The translations under genes and the position numbers were made by a program. Below the pieces are notes generated by a model. It was given only the letters and a program-made list of their open reading frames with translations. It was not told the origin of the DNA and ran no database searches. From DAITPV01 sp050692555 (GTDB lineage: Bacteria; Actinomycetota; UBA4738; CALAEC01), in the NCBI GenBank assembly GCA_050692555.1, contig JBOGVS010000029.1, positions 1-42,999 on the forward strand: DNA of 42,999 nt, in the 5' to 3' direction. Positions within the stretch are counted from its first letter, which is position 1. The number at the start of each line of letters is the position of its first letter. Shown one piece after another: positions 34,255 to 42,738 of this stretch.

Positions 34255-35094
34255 TTACCGGGCGGCCCTGGCCTTCAGGCGATGAAACTCCTCTGGGTCG
34301 GTGGTCACCAGGCCCAACCGGACCGGATCGTACCGGGTGCCGTGGCAGTCGGAAGATCCCGTGGCCACCACCCCCAACCGCTTGGCCATGTCCCGATACC
34401 GCTGCTCCATCTCCGGGGTGTGATCGGAGTGGGCGGCCTCGATCCCCGCGAGACCGGCTTCGGCCATCCGCTCGATCAATTCGTCCGGCACTCCCAGGCC
34501 CTCCTGCCACAGGCCGGGATGGGCCACCACCGCCACCCCGCCGGCCCGCTCGATCAGCGCCAGGGCGTCCAGGGGATCCAGGGCGTGTTTCTCCACGTAC
34601 GCTCTTCCGCCGTTCCCGATCAGCTCGGGGGTAAACGCGTCGTCGATGGTGGGCACCACCCCGGCCTCGACCAGCGCCTGGGCCACGTGGGGCCGGACGA
34701 TGTTCTTCCCCTGAGCGATCTGGCGCACCCGCTCGAACGAGATCGGGTGGCCCAGCTCCCGGAGCCTCTCCACCATCCGCTCTCCCCGGGAGAACCGGTC
34801 CTCGCGCAGGCGCCGGAGCTCGCCCTGGAACTCTTGATCCTCGAGATCCATCCAGTACGAGAGCACGTGGACACCGTGGCCGTCGCTCACCGTGGAGAAC
34901 TCCACGCCGGGGACGATCTCCAGACCGGTTCCGTCCGCGGCCTCGAAAGCTTCCCCCAGGCCCTCGGTGGAGTCGTGGTCGCTGATCGACAGGGCCGTGA
35001 GGTCTCGTTCCAGGGCCAGCTTCACCGACTCCGACGGCGTGAACGTCCCGTCGGAGTAGATGGTGTGCGCGTGCAGGTCGATCTTCTCGGGCAC
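34255..35094 (-). CDS. PHP-domain phosphoesterase (RNase AM/TrpH type)
   Basis: A 279-residue protein of the PHP family: DLHAHTIYSDGT (residues ~6-17), ISDHDSTEG, VEFSTVSDGHGVHVLSY, VVAHPGLW, AHSDHTPEM and GSSDCHGT, which supply the trinuclear metal site. Members remove nucleotides from 3',5'-bisphosphates or 5'-ends of RNA. The start is uncertain: GTG 35094 gives the usual MPEKIDLHAH beginning, while GTG 35112 adds six residues; neither has an SD. The longer frame to 35271 overlaps the divergent acyltransferase gene and is rejected. It is followed by the aldehyde dehydrogenase gene after 10 nt. Confidence 0.85.
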   Translation of the reverse strand: MPEKIDLHAHTIYSDGTFTPSESVKLALERDLTALSISDHDSTEGLGEAFEAADGTGLEIVPGVEFSTVSDGHGVHVLSYWMDLEDQEFQGELRRLREDRFSRGERMVERLRELGHPISFERVRQIAQGKNIVRPHVAQALVEAGVVPTIDDAFTPELIGNGGRAYVEKHALDPLDALALIERAGGVAVVAHPGLWQEGLGVPDELIERMAEAGLAGIEAAHSDHTPEMEQRYRDMAKRLGVVATGSSDCHGTRYDPVRLGLVTTDPEEFHRLKARAAR

Positions 35095-35152
35095 GGCGAA
35101 CCATGGTGGCACAGGCCGAACCGCGGTGTCAGGCAGCCCGGGTGTGATACCG

Positions 35153-36376
35153 ATGAACCCTGAACATGGTCGAACCAACCGAGACACCGTGAGCACGGAG
35201 CTCGATCGACTGGCGGCGGCGACGCCGGTCACCCGGGACCGGTACGTCGACTTCCTCCGGGCCTTCTCCATCCTGGTGGTGGTGGTGGGTCACTGGCTGA
35301 TCGGGGTGATCTACTGGGAAGACGGGCTGATCGGCACGACCAGCGCCATCGGCCTCACCCCATGGCTGTGGATCGCCACGTGGTTCCTCCAGGTCATGCC
35401 GATCTTCTTCTTCGTCGGAGGGTTCTCCAACCTGGTCTCTTATCGCTCGTTCCGGCGCCGCGGCGACTCGATATGGACGTGGCTCCGGACCCGTCTGGAG
35501 CGCCTGCTCCGGCCCAGCCTGGTCTTCGTGGGGATCTGGGCCGTGGTACAGGTGATCCTCCACGTTGCCGACGTGGGCCGTCCCACCACGCCCTACCTGC
35601 GCGGCATGAAGCCGCCGGGAGCCACGGTTCCGTTCGGCCCTCTGTGGTTCCTGGCCGTGTACGCGGCCGTGATCATCCTGGCCCCGGCGATGATCCGCCT
35701 CCACGAGCGGTTCGGGCTGGCGGTTCCGGCGGTGATGCTCGCGGGCGCGGTGATCGCGGACGCTCTGGGGTTTGCGCTCGGGGTGCCCGGGGCCCGATGG
35801 GCCAACGTGGCCTTCGTGTTCCTCCTCCCCCACCAGCTGGGGTTCTTCTACGCCGACGGCCGGATGACCCGGATGCCTCGCGGGGCTCTGGTGGCCATGG
35901 CCGCCGCGGGCCTCGCGGGGCTGCTGATCCTCACGAACCCAGTGTTCGGCGATGCGGGCAAAGAGTGGTTCCCGGGCATCGGGCACTACCCCAAGAGCCT
36001 GCTGGGGACCGACGTGGAGCGGATCAGCAACGCCTATCCGCCGACCCTTCCCTTCCTGGCCATGGGGTTCTGGTCGATCGGGCTGGCCATGCTGCTGCGT
36101 CGCCGGGTGTCGCGGTGGCTAGCCCGGGCCCGGCCATGGAAGGCCGTGATCTTCACGAACAGCGTGATCATGACGCTGTTCCTGTGGCACATGACCGCCT
36201 TCCTGCTGGCCATCCTCTTGCTGTGGCCGCTGGGGTTCGGGCAGCAGGGCGACACCACCGCGGGGTGGTGGGCGGAACGGCCGCTGTGGGTGGGAGTCTC
36301 GGCCCTCATCCTGGCCGTTCTGGTGGCGGTGTTCGGCCGCTTCGAGCGCCCCGCCGCTCGCAACACCCCGGCCTGA
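35153..36376 (+). CDS. Acyltransferase-3 family membrane protein
   Basis: A 407-residue protein with about 10 transmembrane helices. The first begins RDRYVDFLRAFSILVVVVGHWL, the Arg and His of the acyltransferase-3 active site, and FFFVGGFSNLVSYRSFRRRG follows, a family stretch. PFGPLWFLAVY and FLWHMTAF are further membrane motifs. Members O-acylate sugars or lipids of the cell envelope. The ATG at 35153 has no SD; a GTG at 35189 is an alternative. It is divergent from the PHP gene with a ~58-bp gap. Confidence 0.8.
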   Translation: MNPEHGRTNRDTVSTELDRLAAATPVTRDRYVDFLRAFSILVVVVGHWLIGVIYWEDGLIGTTSAIGLTPWLWIATWFLQVMPIFFFVGGFSNLVSYRSFRRRGDSIWTWLRTRLERLLRPSLVFVGIWAVVQVILHVADVGRPTTPYLRGMKPPGATVPFGPLWFLAVYAAVIILAPAMIRLHERFGLAVPAVMLAGAVIADALGFALGVPGARWANVAFVFLLPHQLGFFYADGRMTRMPRGALVAMAAAGLAGLLILTNPVFGDAGKEWFPGIGHYPKSLLGTDVERISNAYPPTLPFLAMGFWSIGLAMLLRRRVSRWLARARPWKAVIFTNSVIMTLFLWHMTAFLLAILLLWPLGFGQQGDTTAGWWAERPLWVGVSALILAVLVAVFGRFERPAARNTPA

Positions 36377-36432
36377 AGTACCTATGCTCGTCGCCCGGTT
36401 GTTCCACAATCCCGCCATGTCGCCGCGGGAGC

Positions 36433-37659
36433 TTATGCCTCCTGGCCGGCAAGCTGGCGTTCGAGGTCCGTGAAGGCCTCAATGGCCGCGGGAGCCTCGA
36501 ACGCGCGGTTGCGCCGGCCAACCGAGATGGGCCGGAGCACGCCTGCGCTCTGGAGTCTCGCGATGGCTTCATTCGTTTGTACGAAGCTGCGATCGATGAG
36601 CTGAGCCGCGCTGTTGACGGTCACGATCGGCGCGCCCGGGAGGGCCCCGATCAGGATGTGGACGGCCGAGTTGCGCCGGACCCGGCCGAGGGCCGCCGTC
36701 CACGCTTCCTGGATTTCCTTGATCTGGTCCTCGAACTGAAGGGCATCGTCTACGGCTCTCCGGCATGCCGTCGCGAACGTCCCGACCCACTCGTTGTGTC
36801 CCTCGATGGCAAGCTTGGAGTCGGAACGGCCAACGTAGCGCATGGCCGTGAGGCCGGCGATGTAGTCCCCAGCCCTCGTGGCAAGGACAAGAGAGACGGG
36901 GACCAGCACACGCCCCGCCAGCCCCCGGCGTCGAAGGATCACATGGATCAACGCTCGCCCGGTCCGACCGTTGCCGTCCGCGAACGGGTGGATCGTCTCG
37001 AACTGCGCGTGGGCGATCGCCGCCTGGGCGACGGCCGGAAGATCATCCCCGTTGGAGAACGAGCAGAGGTCATCGAGCAACGGAAGGACCTCCTCCGGCG
37101 GCGGAGGGACGAAGGCCGCCGAGCATGGGTTGTAGCTGCTACCGCCGATCCAGTTCTGCGTCACGCGGATCTCCCCCGCGTGCCTCTGGAGCCTGGTGCC
37201 CTTCAGGAGACGCCTGTGAATCTCGAGGAGCCCGTCGACCGTCACGACCTCGGCGCTCGCGAGGTTCCGAACCGCCCAGGTCATCGCCTCGATGTTGCCC
37301 AAGACCTCCTCGGCCGTGACGTCCTCTGGCGCCACGCCGAGCGCCTTGGCCGCCTCGGCTCGCAGAAGCCGCCGGCCTCCAACCTCCAGGCCCTCGATGT
37401 GGGAGGAAGCAACCGATTCGGCGCGCAGGAGCAGGCGGCCGACCGCCTCAGTATCGAGCAGGGAGTCCGCCTCGGAGTCGAGACGCTGGATCGCTTTCTC
37501 GGCATCGGCAACGTCGGCAGCGACCGGGCCGTCGAGCGAGAAAGACCGGCCGGCCAGAGGGTCGGGAACGTAAGCTTCGTACCGGCACCCCCCCCGGTCC
37601 CGCCTGGGGAGCCCGCTGGTGACGTCGCTCTCCCACCGCGTTGAAACAAGCCTTGCCAT
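36433..37659 (-). CDS. Fic-domain protein (AMPylator-type)
   Basis: A 408-residue class II Fic protein. The N-terminal inhibitory helix carries S85-x3-E89-G90 in ASSHIEG, and the catalytic motif HPFADGNGRTGR begins at His224. A C-terminal winged helix-turn-helix follows (AAQLIDRSFVQTNEAIARLQSAGVLRPI). Fic enzymes transfer AMP or other phosphate-containing groups to proteins; the Glu normally keeps this off. The gene has visibly lower GC than its neighbours and an AT-rich palindrome over its promoter, which suggests transfer and self-regulation through the HTH. AAGGAG precedes the ATG by eight bases. Confidence 0.9.
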   Translation of the reverse strand: MARLVSTRWESDVTSGLPRRDRGGCRYEAYVPDPLAGRSFSLDGPVAADVADAEKAIQRLDSEADSLLDTEAVGRLLLRAESVASSHIEGLEVGGRRLLRAEAAKALGVAPEDVTAEEVLGNIEAMTWAVRNLASAEVVTVDGLLEIHRRLLKGTRLQRHAGEIRVTQNWIGGSSYNPCSAAFVPPPPEEVLPLLDDLCSFSNGDDLPAVAQAAIAHAQFETIHPFADGNGRTGRALIHVILRRRGLAGRVLVPVSLVLATRAGDYIAGLTAMRYVGRSDSKLAIEGHNEWVGTFATACRRAVDDALQFEDQIKEIQEAWTAALGRVRRNSAVHILIGALPGAPIVTVNSAAQLIDRSFVQTNEAIARLQSAGVLRPISVGRRNRAFEAPAAIEAFTDLERQLAGQEA

Positions 37660-37668
37660 GCCTTCTCC

Positions 37669-37699
37669 TTATTTAGGGTTACATAATAACCCTGAATAA
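37669..37699. promoter_or_regulatory. AT-rich palindromic operator upstream of fic
   Basis: Thirteen-base arms (TTATTTAGGGTTA and its complement with one mismatch) flank a five-base spacer. The -10 box lies in its centre and the end of one arm touches the fic SD. A third, degenerate half-site (9 of 13 positions) lies at 37709-37721 over the -35. Confidence 0.7.
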
Positions 37700-37711
37700 G
37701 GCGACCGTCTA
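37683..37711 (-). promoter_or_regulatory. Promoter of fic
   Basis: On the minus strand TAGACG (37711-37706, four of six -35 matches), 17 bases, then TATTAT (37688-37683, five of six -10). The -10 is embedded in the palindrome, so a bound repressor would block polymerase. Confidence 0.6.
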
Positions 37712-37725
37712 CTTAGGGGTCCCGG

Positions 37726-40404
37726 CTAGGGCAAGGAGGGTGGCGAGGGGCGGTCGGTGTCGATGTCATACCTGGTGATGGCCTCGGAGACCGACTCCGG
37801 CTTCACCTCGCCGATTTCGGCCAGGGCGGCCATCGCCGCTACCGCCACGTGCTCGGCGTCGACCTCGAAGAACCGGCGGAGGGCCGGGCGGGTGTCGCTG
37901 CGCCCGAAGCCGTCGGTTCCCAGCGGCAGGAAGTGCTGGGGGATCCACCGGGCCACCTGGTCGGGGATGGCCTTCATCGAATCGCTCACCGCCACCACGG
38001 GCCCGTCAGAGCCCTCCAACGTCCTGGTGACGTACGGGGTGCGCTTGGCCTCCTCCGGGTGGAGCCGGTTCCACCGCTCGGTCTCCAGGGCCTCGAACCG
38101 GAGCTGCTGGTAGGAAGTGGCGCTCAACACATCTGCGGCAACGTCGTGGAACTCGGCCAGCAGCTCTTGGGCTCGCAGGGCGATCTGGATCATGGGCCCG
38201 GAGGCCAGGAGCTGGACCCGGTGGGAGCGCCCGTTCCCGCTCTCCTGGAACCGGTACAGGCCCCGGATGATCCCCTCCTCGACGCCCTCCGGCATCGGCG
38301 GCTGCGGATACGGGTCGTTGTACACGGCGAGGTAGTACATGAGGTCCTCGCGCTCCTCGTACATCCGCCGCAGCCCCTCACGAACGATCACCGCGATCTC
38401 GTAGGCCCACGAAGGGTCGTACGCCAGCACCGACGGGTTGGTCGAGGCCATCAAGAGCGAGTGGCCGTCCTCGTGCTGGAGCCCCTCACCGTTCAGGGTG
38501 GTCCGTCCGTGGGTGGCCCCGATCAGGAACCCGCGGGTCCGCTGGTCCGCGGCGGACCAGATCAGGTCGCCGATCCGCTGGAACCCGAACATCGAGTAGA
38601 AGGAGAAGAACGGGAACATCGGCTCCCCGTGGGTCGCGTAAGAGGTGCCGGCAGCGGTGAACGAGGCCATCGACCCGGCCTCGGTGATCCCTTCCTCGAG
38701 GATCTGCCCATCCTTGGCCTCCTTGTAGGCCAGGAGGTGCTTGGCGTCGACCGGCTCGTACAGCTGGCCGCGCGACGCGTAGATCTTGAACTCGGGGAAC
38801 AGCGACTCCATCCCGAACGTCCGGGCCTCGTCGGGGATGATCGGCACCACCCGGTCGCCGACCTGCTTGTCCTTGAGCAGCTTCTTGAGGAGCCGGACGA
38901 ACGCCATGGTGGTGGCCACCCTTTGCTTCCCCGACCCCTTGAGGAGCTCGGCGTACGCGTCGTCCATGGGGAGCTCGATGTCCACCGGTGTGACCCGGCG
39001 CTCGGGGAGGTAGCCGCCCAGGGCCTCTCGGCGCTCCTTCAGGTACCGGACCTCCTCGGAGTCCCGGCCGGGGTGGTAGTACGGGGCCAGTTCCCCCTCG
39101 ATCTCCTCGTCCCTGATCGGCAGCTCCAGCGAGTCCCGGAACTTCTCCAGCTCCTCGTCGGACAGCTTCTTCTGCTGATGGGTGACGTTCCGGCCGGCCA
39201 TCGACTCCAGGCCCCACCCCTTCACGGTCTTGGCCAGGATCACCACCGGAGCTCCCTTCAGCTCGACGGCGCGGCCGTACGCCGCGTGCAGCTTTCGGTA
39301 GTCGTGGCCGCCCCGGCGGAGCCGCCAGATGTCATCGTCGGACAGGTGGGACACCATCTCCTGGAGCCGGGGGTCGGGACCGAAGAAGTGCTCCCGGATG
39401 TATGCCCCCGACTCCACGGTGTACTTCTGGAACTCACCGTCGAGCGTGGTGTTCATCTTGTTGACCAGCACGCCGTCGGTGTCCTTGGCCAGCAGCTCGT
39501 CCCACTCCCGGCCCCACACCACCTTGATCACGTGCCAGCCGGCGCCCCGGAAGATCGACTCCAGCTCTTGGATGATCTTGCCGTTGCCCCGCACCGGCCC
39601 GTCCAGGCGCTGGAGGTTGCAGTTGACCACGAAGATCAGGTTGTCCAGCTCCTCCCGGGAGGCCAGGGATAGCGCGGCCATCGACTCCGGCTCGTCCATC
39701 TCGCCGTCGCCGGGGAAGCACCACACCCGCTGTACCGAGGTGTCCTTGATCCCCCGGGCCTGAAGGTACTTGTTGAACCTGGCCTGGTAGATCGCCACCA
39801 GTGGCGAGAGCCCCATCGACACCGTTGGGAACTCCCAGAACTCCGGCATCAGCCGGGGATGCGGATACGAGGACAGCCCTCCCCCGAACGCCTCGCGGCG
39901 GAACGCCTCGAGCTGCTCCTCGGAGATCCGGCCCTCGAGGAAGGCCCGGGCGTAGATGCCCGGGGTTCCGTGCCCCTGGAAGTACACGTGGTCGCCGCCT
40001 CCCTCGGCGTCCTTGCCCCGGAAGAAGTGGTTGAACCCCACCTCGTACAGCGACGCTGCCGAGGCGTAGGTGGAGATGTGCCCCCCGATCCCCTCGTAGT
40101 GCTTGTTGGCCCGGGTGACCATGACCACCGCGTTCCACCTGATGATCCGGCGGATCCGGCGCTCCATTTCCTCGTCGCCGGGGAACTCCGGCTCCTGTTC
40201 CGGGGGGATCGTGTTGATGTAGTGGGTGGAGGTCATCGAGGCCAGGCCGATGTTCCGGGCCCGGGCCTCCCGGATCAGCCGGTGGAGCAGGAACCGGGCC
40301 CGGGCGGGAGACTGCTCGATGACCTCGTTCAGCGCTTCCAACCACTCGGCAGTCTCCTGCGGGTCGCTGTCTGGCAGCTGCTCGCTGAAGACCTCGATCG
40401 TCAT
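37726..40404 (-). CDS. aceE: Pyruvate dehydrogenase E1 component, homodimeric
   Basis: An 892-residue thiamine diphosphate enzyme of the single-chain AceE type. It starts with DPQETAEWLEALNEVIE, then the YEGIGGHISTYASAASLYEVGFNHFF region, and the ThDP/Mg motif GDGEMDEPES ending VVNCNLQRLDGPVRGN. It decarboxylates pyruvate and passes the acetyl group to the lipoyl E2. No full aceF or lpd is in the window; a lipoyl-less E2-like gene lies close but on the other strand. GGAGGAG precedes the ATG at 40404 by three bases. It follows ugd by 34 nt, so they may share a transcript. Confidence 0.95.
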   Translation of the reverse strand: MTIEVFSEQLPDSDPQETAEWLEALNEVIEQSPARARFLLHRLIREARARNIGLASMTSTHYINTIPPEQEPEFPGDEEMERRIRRIIRWNAVVMVTRANKHYEGIGGHISTYASAASLYEVGFNHFFRGKDAEGGGDHVYFQGHGTPGIYARAFLEGRISEEQLEAFRREAFGGGLSSYPHPRLMPEFWEFPTVSMGLSPLVAIYQARFNKYLQARGIKDTSVQRVWCFPGDGEMDEPESMAALSLASREELDNLIFVVNCNLQRLDGPVRGNGKIIQELESIFRGAGWHVIKVVWGREWDELLAKDTDGVLVNKMNTTLDGEFQKYTVESGAYIREHFFGPDPRLQEMVSHLSDDDIWRLRRGGHDYRKLHAAYGRAVELKGAPVVILAKTVKGWGLESMAGRNVTHQQKKLSDEELEKFRDSLELPIRDEEIEGELAPYYHPGRDSEEVRYLKERREALGGYLPERRVTPVDIELPMDDAYAELLKGSGKQRVATTMAFVRLLKKLLKDKQVGDRVVPIIPDEARTFGMESLFPEFKIYASRGQLYEPVDAKHLLAYKEAKDGQILEEGITEAGSMASFTAAGTSYATHGEPMFPFFSFYSMFGFQRIGDLIWSAADQRTRGFLIGATHGRTTLNGEGLQHEDGHSLLMASTNPSVLAYDPSWAYEIAVIVREGLRRMYEEREDLMYYLAVYNDPYPQPPMPEGVEEGIIRGLYRFQESGNGRSHRVQLLASGPMIQIALRAQELLAEFHDVAADVLSATSYQQLRFEALETERWNRLHPEEAKRTPYVTRTLEGSDGPVVAVSDSMKAIPDQVARWIPQHFLPLGTDGFGRSDTRPALRRFFEVDAEHVAVAAMAALAEIGEVKPESVSEAITRYDIDTDRPSPPSLP

Positions 40405-40438
40405 CGCTCCTCCATGCTCCCCGCCGGAGGGCCGAGCG

Positions 40439-41755
40439 TCAACCCACTCCTGTGGGCGGGGGGCGGCCCGTAGGGATGTACGTGAACCCCGCCGCGACCA
40501 TGGCCTCCGGGTCGAAGAAGTTCCGGCCGTCCACGATCACCGGGAACGCCATGGCCGACCGAACCCGCTCGAGGTCCAGGGCCCGAAGCTCGGGCCACTC
40601 GGTGCACAGCACGGCTGCGTGGGCGCCCTGGAGGGCGGAGTAGACATCGGGAGCCATCTCCAGCTCCGGAACGTCCGCCTTGGCGGTGGCACCCGCCTGG
40701 GGGTCGTACCCCACCACGGTTGCCCCCGTCTCCAGGAGCCTGCGGGCCAGCGCCAGGGCGGGGGCGAACCGGATGTCGTCCGTCCCCGGCTTGAACGCCA
40801 GCCCCAACAGGGCGATGCGCTTCTCTTCCAGGTTCCACACGGCCCCCTCGACCTTGTCGAACGCCGCTTCCACGGCCTCGTCGTTGATCCGGGCGATCTC
40901 CCGGAGCAGCGGGAAGTCGTAGCCGAGCCGGGACGACAGGCGCTCGAAGGCAACCAGGTCCTTGGGGAAACACGATCCGCCGTATCCCAGGCCCGCGGCC
41001 AGATGGGCCGGCCCGATCCGAGGGTCGGCCCCCATGACCTCGGTGACCATGTCGATGTCGGCCCCCGCGAGCTCACAGAGGCGCGCCAACGCGTTGGAGA
41101 AGGAGATCTTCATGGCCAGGTACGCGTTGCACGCATGCTTGGCCATCTCGGCGGTCCGCAGGTCCGTCTGGATCCACCGGGCGCCCTTCTCGATCATGGG
41201 GCGGTACAGCTCGCGCATGGTGTCGATGGCGTCGGGGGAATCGCTTCCCACCAGGATCCGCTCCGGACGCAGGGCGTCCTCCACGGCGGTGCCCTCCCGA
41301 AGGAACTCCGGGTTGGAGACCAGGGGGAAGGCGACGTCGGGACGCCGATGCGCCAGCGCCTGAGACACCCGATCCGCCGTCCCGGCCGGCACGGTGCTCT
41401 TCTCGGCCACGATGGCGGGACCGGTGGCGTGGTGCGCGACGAGGTCGGCCGACCGTTCCACGGCCAGTAGGTTCGCGTCGCCGCGGGCGCGGGGCGGGGT
41501 TCCCACGCAGATAAACACCACGTCTGCCGAGTCGATGGCCGCCGCCGCCTCGACGGCGAAGGACAGCCGGCCGGCGTTAACCTCCTCGTGGATCAGCGGC
41601 CCCAGCCCCGGTTCGTAGAAGGGCATGGTCCCCTGAGCGAGCAGCTGGATCCGCTCCCGGTCGGCGTCCGTGGCGGCCACCGAGTGACCGATCCTGGCCA
41701 AGGCTCCCGCGGTGGGGAGGCCCACGTGCCCCGTTCCGATGATCCCGATCTTCAT
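40439..41755 (-). CDS. ugd: UDP-glucose 6-dehydrogenase
   Basis: A 438-residue nucleotide-sugar dehydrogenase. It has Rossmann motif GIIGTGHVG at residues 4-12, VFICVGTPP, STVPAGT, NPEFLREGTA, and the catalytic Cys of GYGGSCFPKD near residue 262. It oxidises UDP-glucose to UDP-glucuronate, a precursor of cell-envelope polysaccharides; GDP-mannose or UDP-ManNAc dehydrogenases are less likely but related. ATG 41755 gives the usual MKIGIIGTG start; the upstream ATG at 41770 falls inside a likely -10 box (TAGCAT, 41774-41769). Confidence 0.9.
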   Translation of the reverse strand: MKIGIIGTGHVGLPTAGALARIGHSVAATDADRERIQLLAQGTMPFYEPGLGPLIHEEVNAGRLSFAVEAAAAIDSADVVFICVGTPPRARGDANLLAVERSADLVAHHATGPAIVAEKSTVPAGTADRVSQALAHRRPDVAFPLVSNPEFLREGTAVEDALRPERILVGSDSPDAIDTMRELYRPMIEKGARWIQTDLRTAEMAKHACNAYLAMKISFSNALARLCELAGADIDMVTEVMGADPRIGPAHLAAGLGYGGSCFPKDLVAFERLSSRLGYDFPLLREIARINDEAVEAAFDKVEGAVWNLEEKRIALLGLAFKPGTDDIRFAPALALARRLLETGATVVGYDPQAGATAKADVPELEMAPDVYSALQGAHAAVLCTEWPELRALDLERVRSAMAFPVIVDGRNFFDPEAMVAAGFTYIPTGRPPPTGVG

Positions 41756-41790
41756 GTTCGCCCGTGCCATGCTATCGGCCGGGAGGCCTG

Positions 41791-42579
41791 ATGACCCGAG
41801 CGAAGGGGTGGCGGAGGATCGCCACCAGCGTGTGGGGGTGGCCCAAGGACCCCCAGGTCTACGGCCGGCTGGAGCTCGACGGGGTCCCGGTCCTGGAGGC
41901 CATCGAGACCCTCCGGCAGCGGACCGGCGCCCGGGTCACGGCCACGCACCTGGTCACCCGAGCCGTGGCGATGGGATTGCGGGAGAACCTCTCGATCAAC
42001 ACCCGGCTGGCCCGGGGCCGATTCATCCCTCGTGAGACCGTGGACGTATTCGTCATCGTGGCCGCCGGGGGAGGCGGCGACCTGTCGGGGGTCAAGGTCC
42101 GCCGAGCCGACGACAAGACGGCCGCGGACATCGCCACCGAGATGAAGGCCAAGGTGGAGGCCGCCCGGGCCGGTCAGGGCGAGCTGGATCGGGCCAAGAA
42201 GATGATGGAGATCCTGCCGCCCCGGGTCCTCGGGTGGGCCCTGCGGATGAGCGCCTTCCTCACCAGCAACCTGCACATGGACCTCAAGAGCATGGGCATG
42301 CCCAGGGAGGCCTTCGGCGGCGCCATGGTGACCAACGTGGGGACGTTTGGGATCACCGAGGGGTGGGCGCCTCTGTCACCCATCTACCGGGTCCCCATCA
42401 TCGTGCTGGTCGGCGAGGTGGAGCGGCGTCCCTGGGTGGTGGACGACCGGGTGGAGGTCCGCCCCGTCCTCCCGGTGACGGCCACGATCGACCACCGGTG
42501 GGTGGATGGGTACGGGATCGCCGGGTTCGCGGAGACCTTCAGGAAGTACATGACCGACCCGCTGGCCTTCGAGGGCTAA
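41791..42579 (+). CDS. Lipoyl-less 2-oxoacid dehydrogenase acyltransferase (E2-like) domain protein
   Basis: A 262-residue protein equal to the catalytic core of E2 enzymes only. It has the CoA-acyltransferase fold (TGARVTATHLVTRAVAMGL, NVGTFGITEGWAPLSPIY, then the active-site motif H-x3-D-G in DHRWVDG with His235). No lipoyl domain or peripheral-subunit-binding domain precedes it: the N-terminus starts at MTRAKGWRRIATSVW. The role of such short forms is not established. GGGAGG lies five bases before the ATG at 41791; a GTG at 41764 is in frame but poorer. It is divergent from ugd and aceE. Confidence 0.82.
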   Translation: MTRAKGWRRIATSVWGWPKDPQVYGRLELDGVPVLEAIETLRQRTGARVTATHLVTRAVAMGLRENLSINTRLARGRFIPRETVDVFVIVAAGGGGDLSGVKVRRADDKTAADIATEMKAKVEAARAGQGELDRAKKMMEILPPRVLGWALRMSAFLTSNLHMDLKSMGMPREAFGGAMVTNVGTFGITEGWAPLSPIYRVPIIVLVGEVERRPWVVDDRVEVRPVLPVTATIDHRWVDGYGIAGFAETFRKYMTDPLAFEG

Positions 42580-42670
42580 ACCGTTCGGGGCTATTCGGCA
42601 AGGGGAGGGGTGACCCGTAACCGTCCGCGTCGGGCGATCGGCCGACGAACGCATTCCCCAGCCCAAATCC

Positions 42671-42723
42671 TGTCCTCCGGGCAGGACATGAAGCGGTCCC
42701 CCTCGAATTCCTCTAGGCAGAGG
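42671..42723. promoter_or_regulatory. Two short dyads upstream of the last gene
   Basis: TGTCCT-6-AGGACA at 42671-42688 and CCTCT-4-AGAGG at 42710-42723. They lie in the 159-bp gap before the final gene and could be an operator or mRNA hairpins. No matching regulator is known to me. Confidence 0.3.
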
Positions 42724-42738
42724 ACGGAGGGATCGGAG

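Noticed and set aside
36377..36432. Terminator between the acyltransferase and fic genes
   Set aside because: Only a weak 5-bp CCCGC/GCGGG pairing with a 9-base loop and no T tract.
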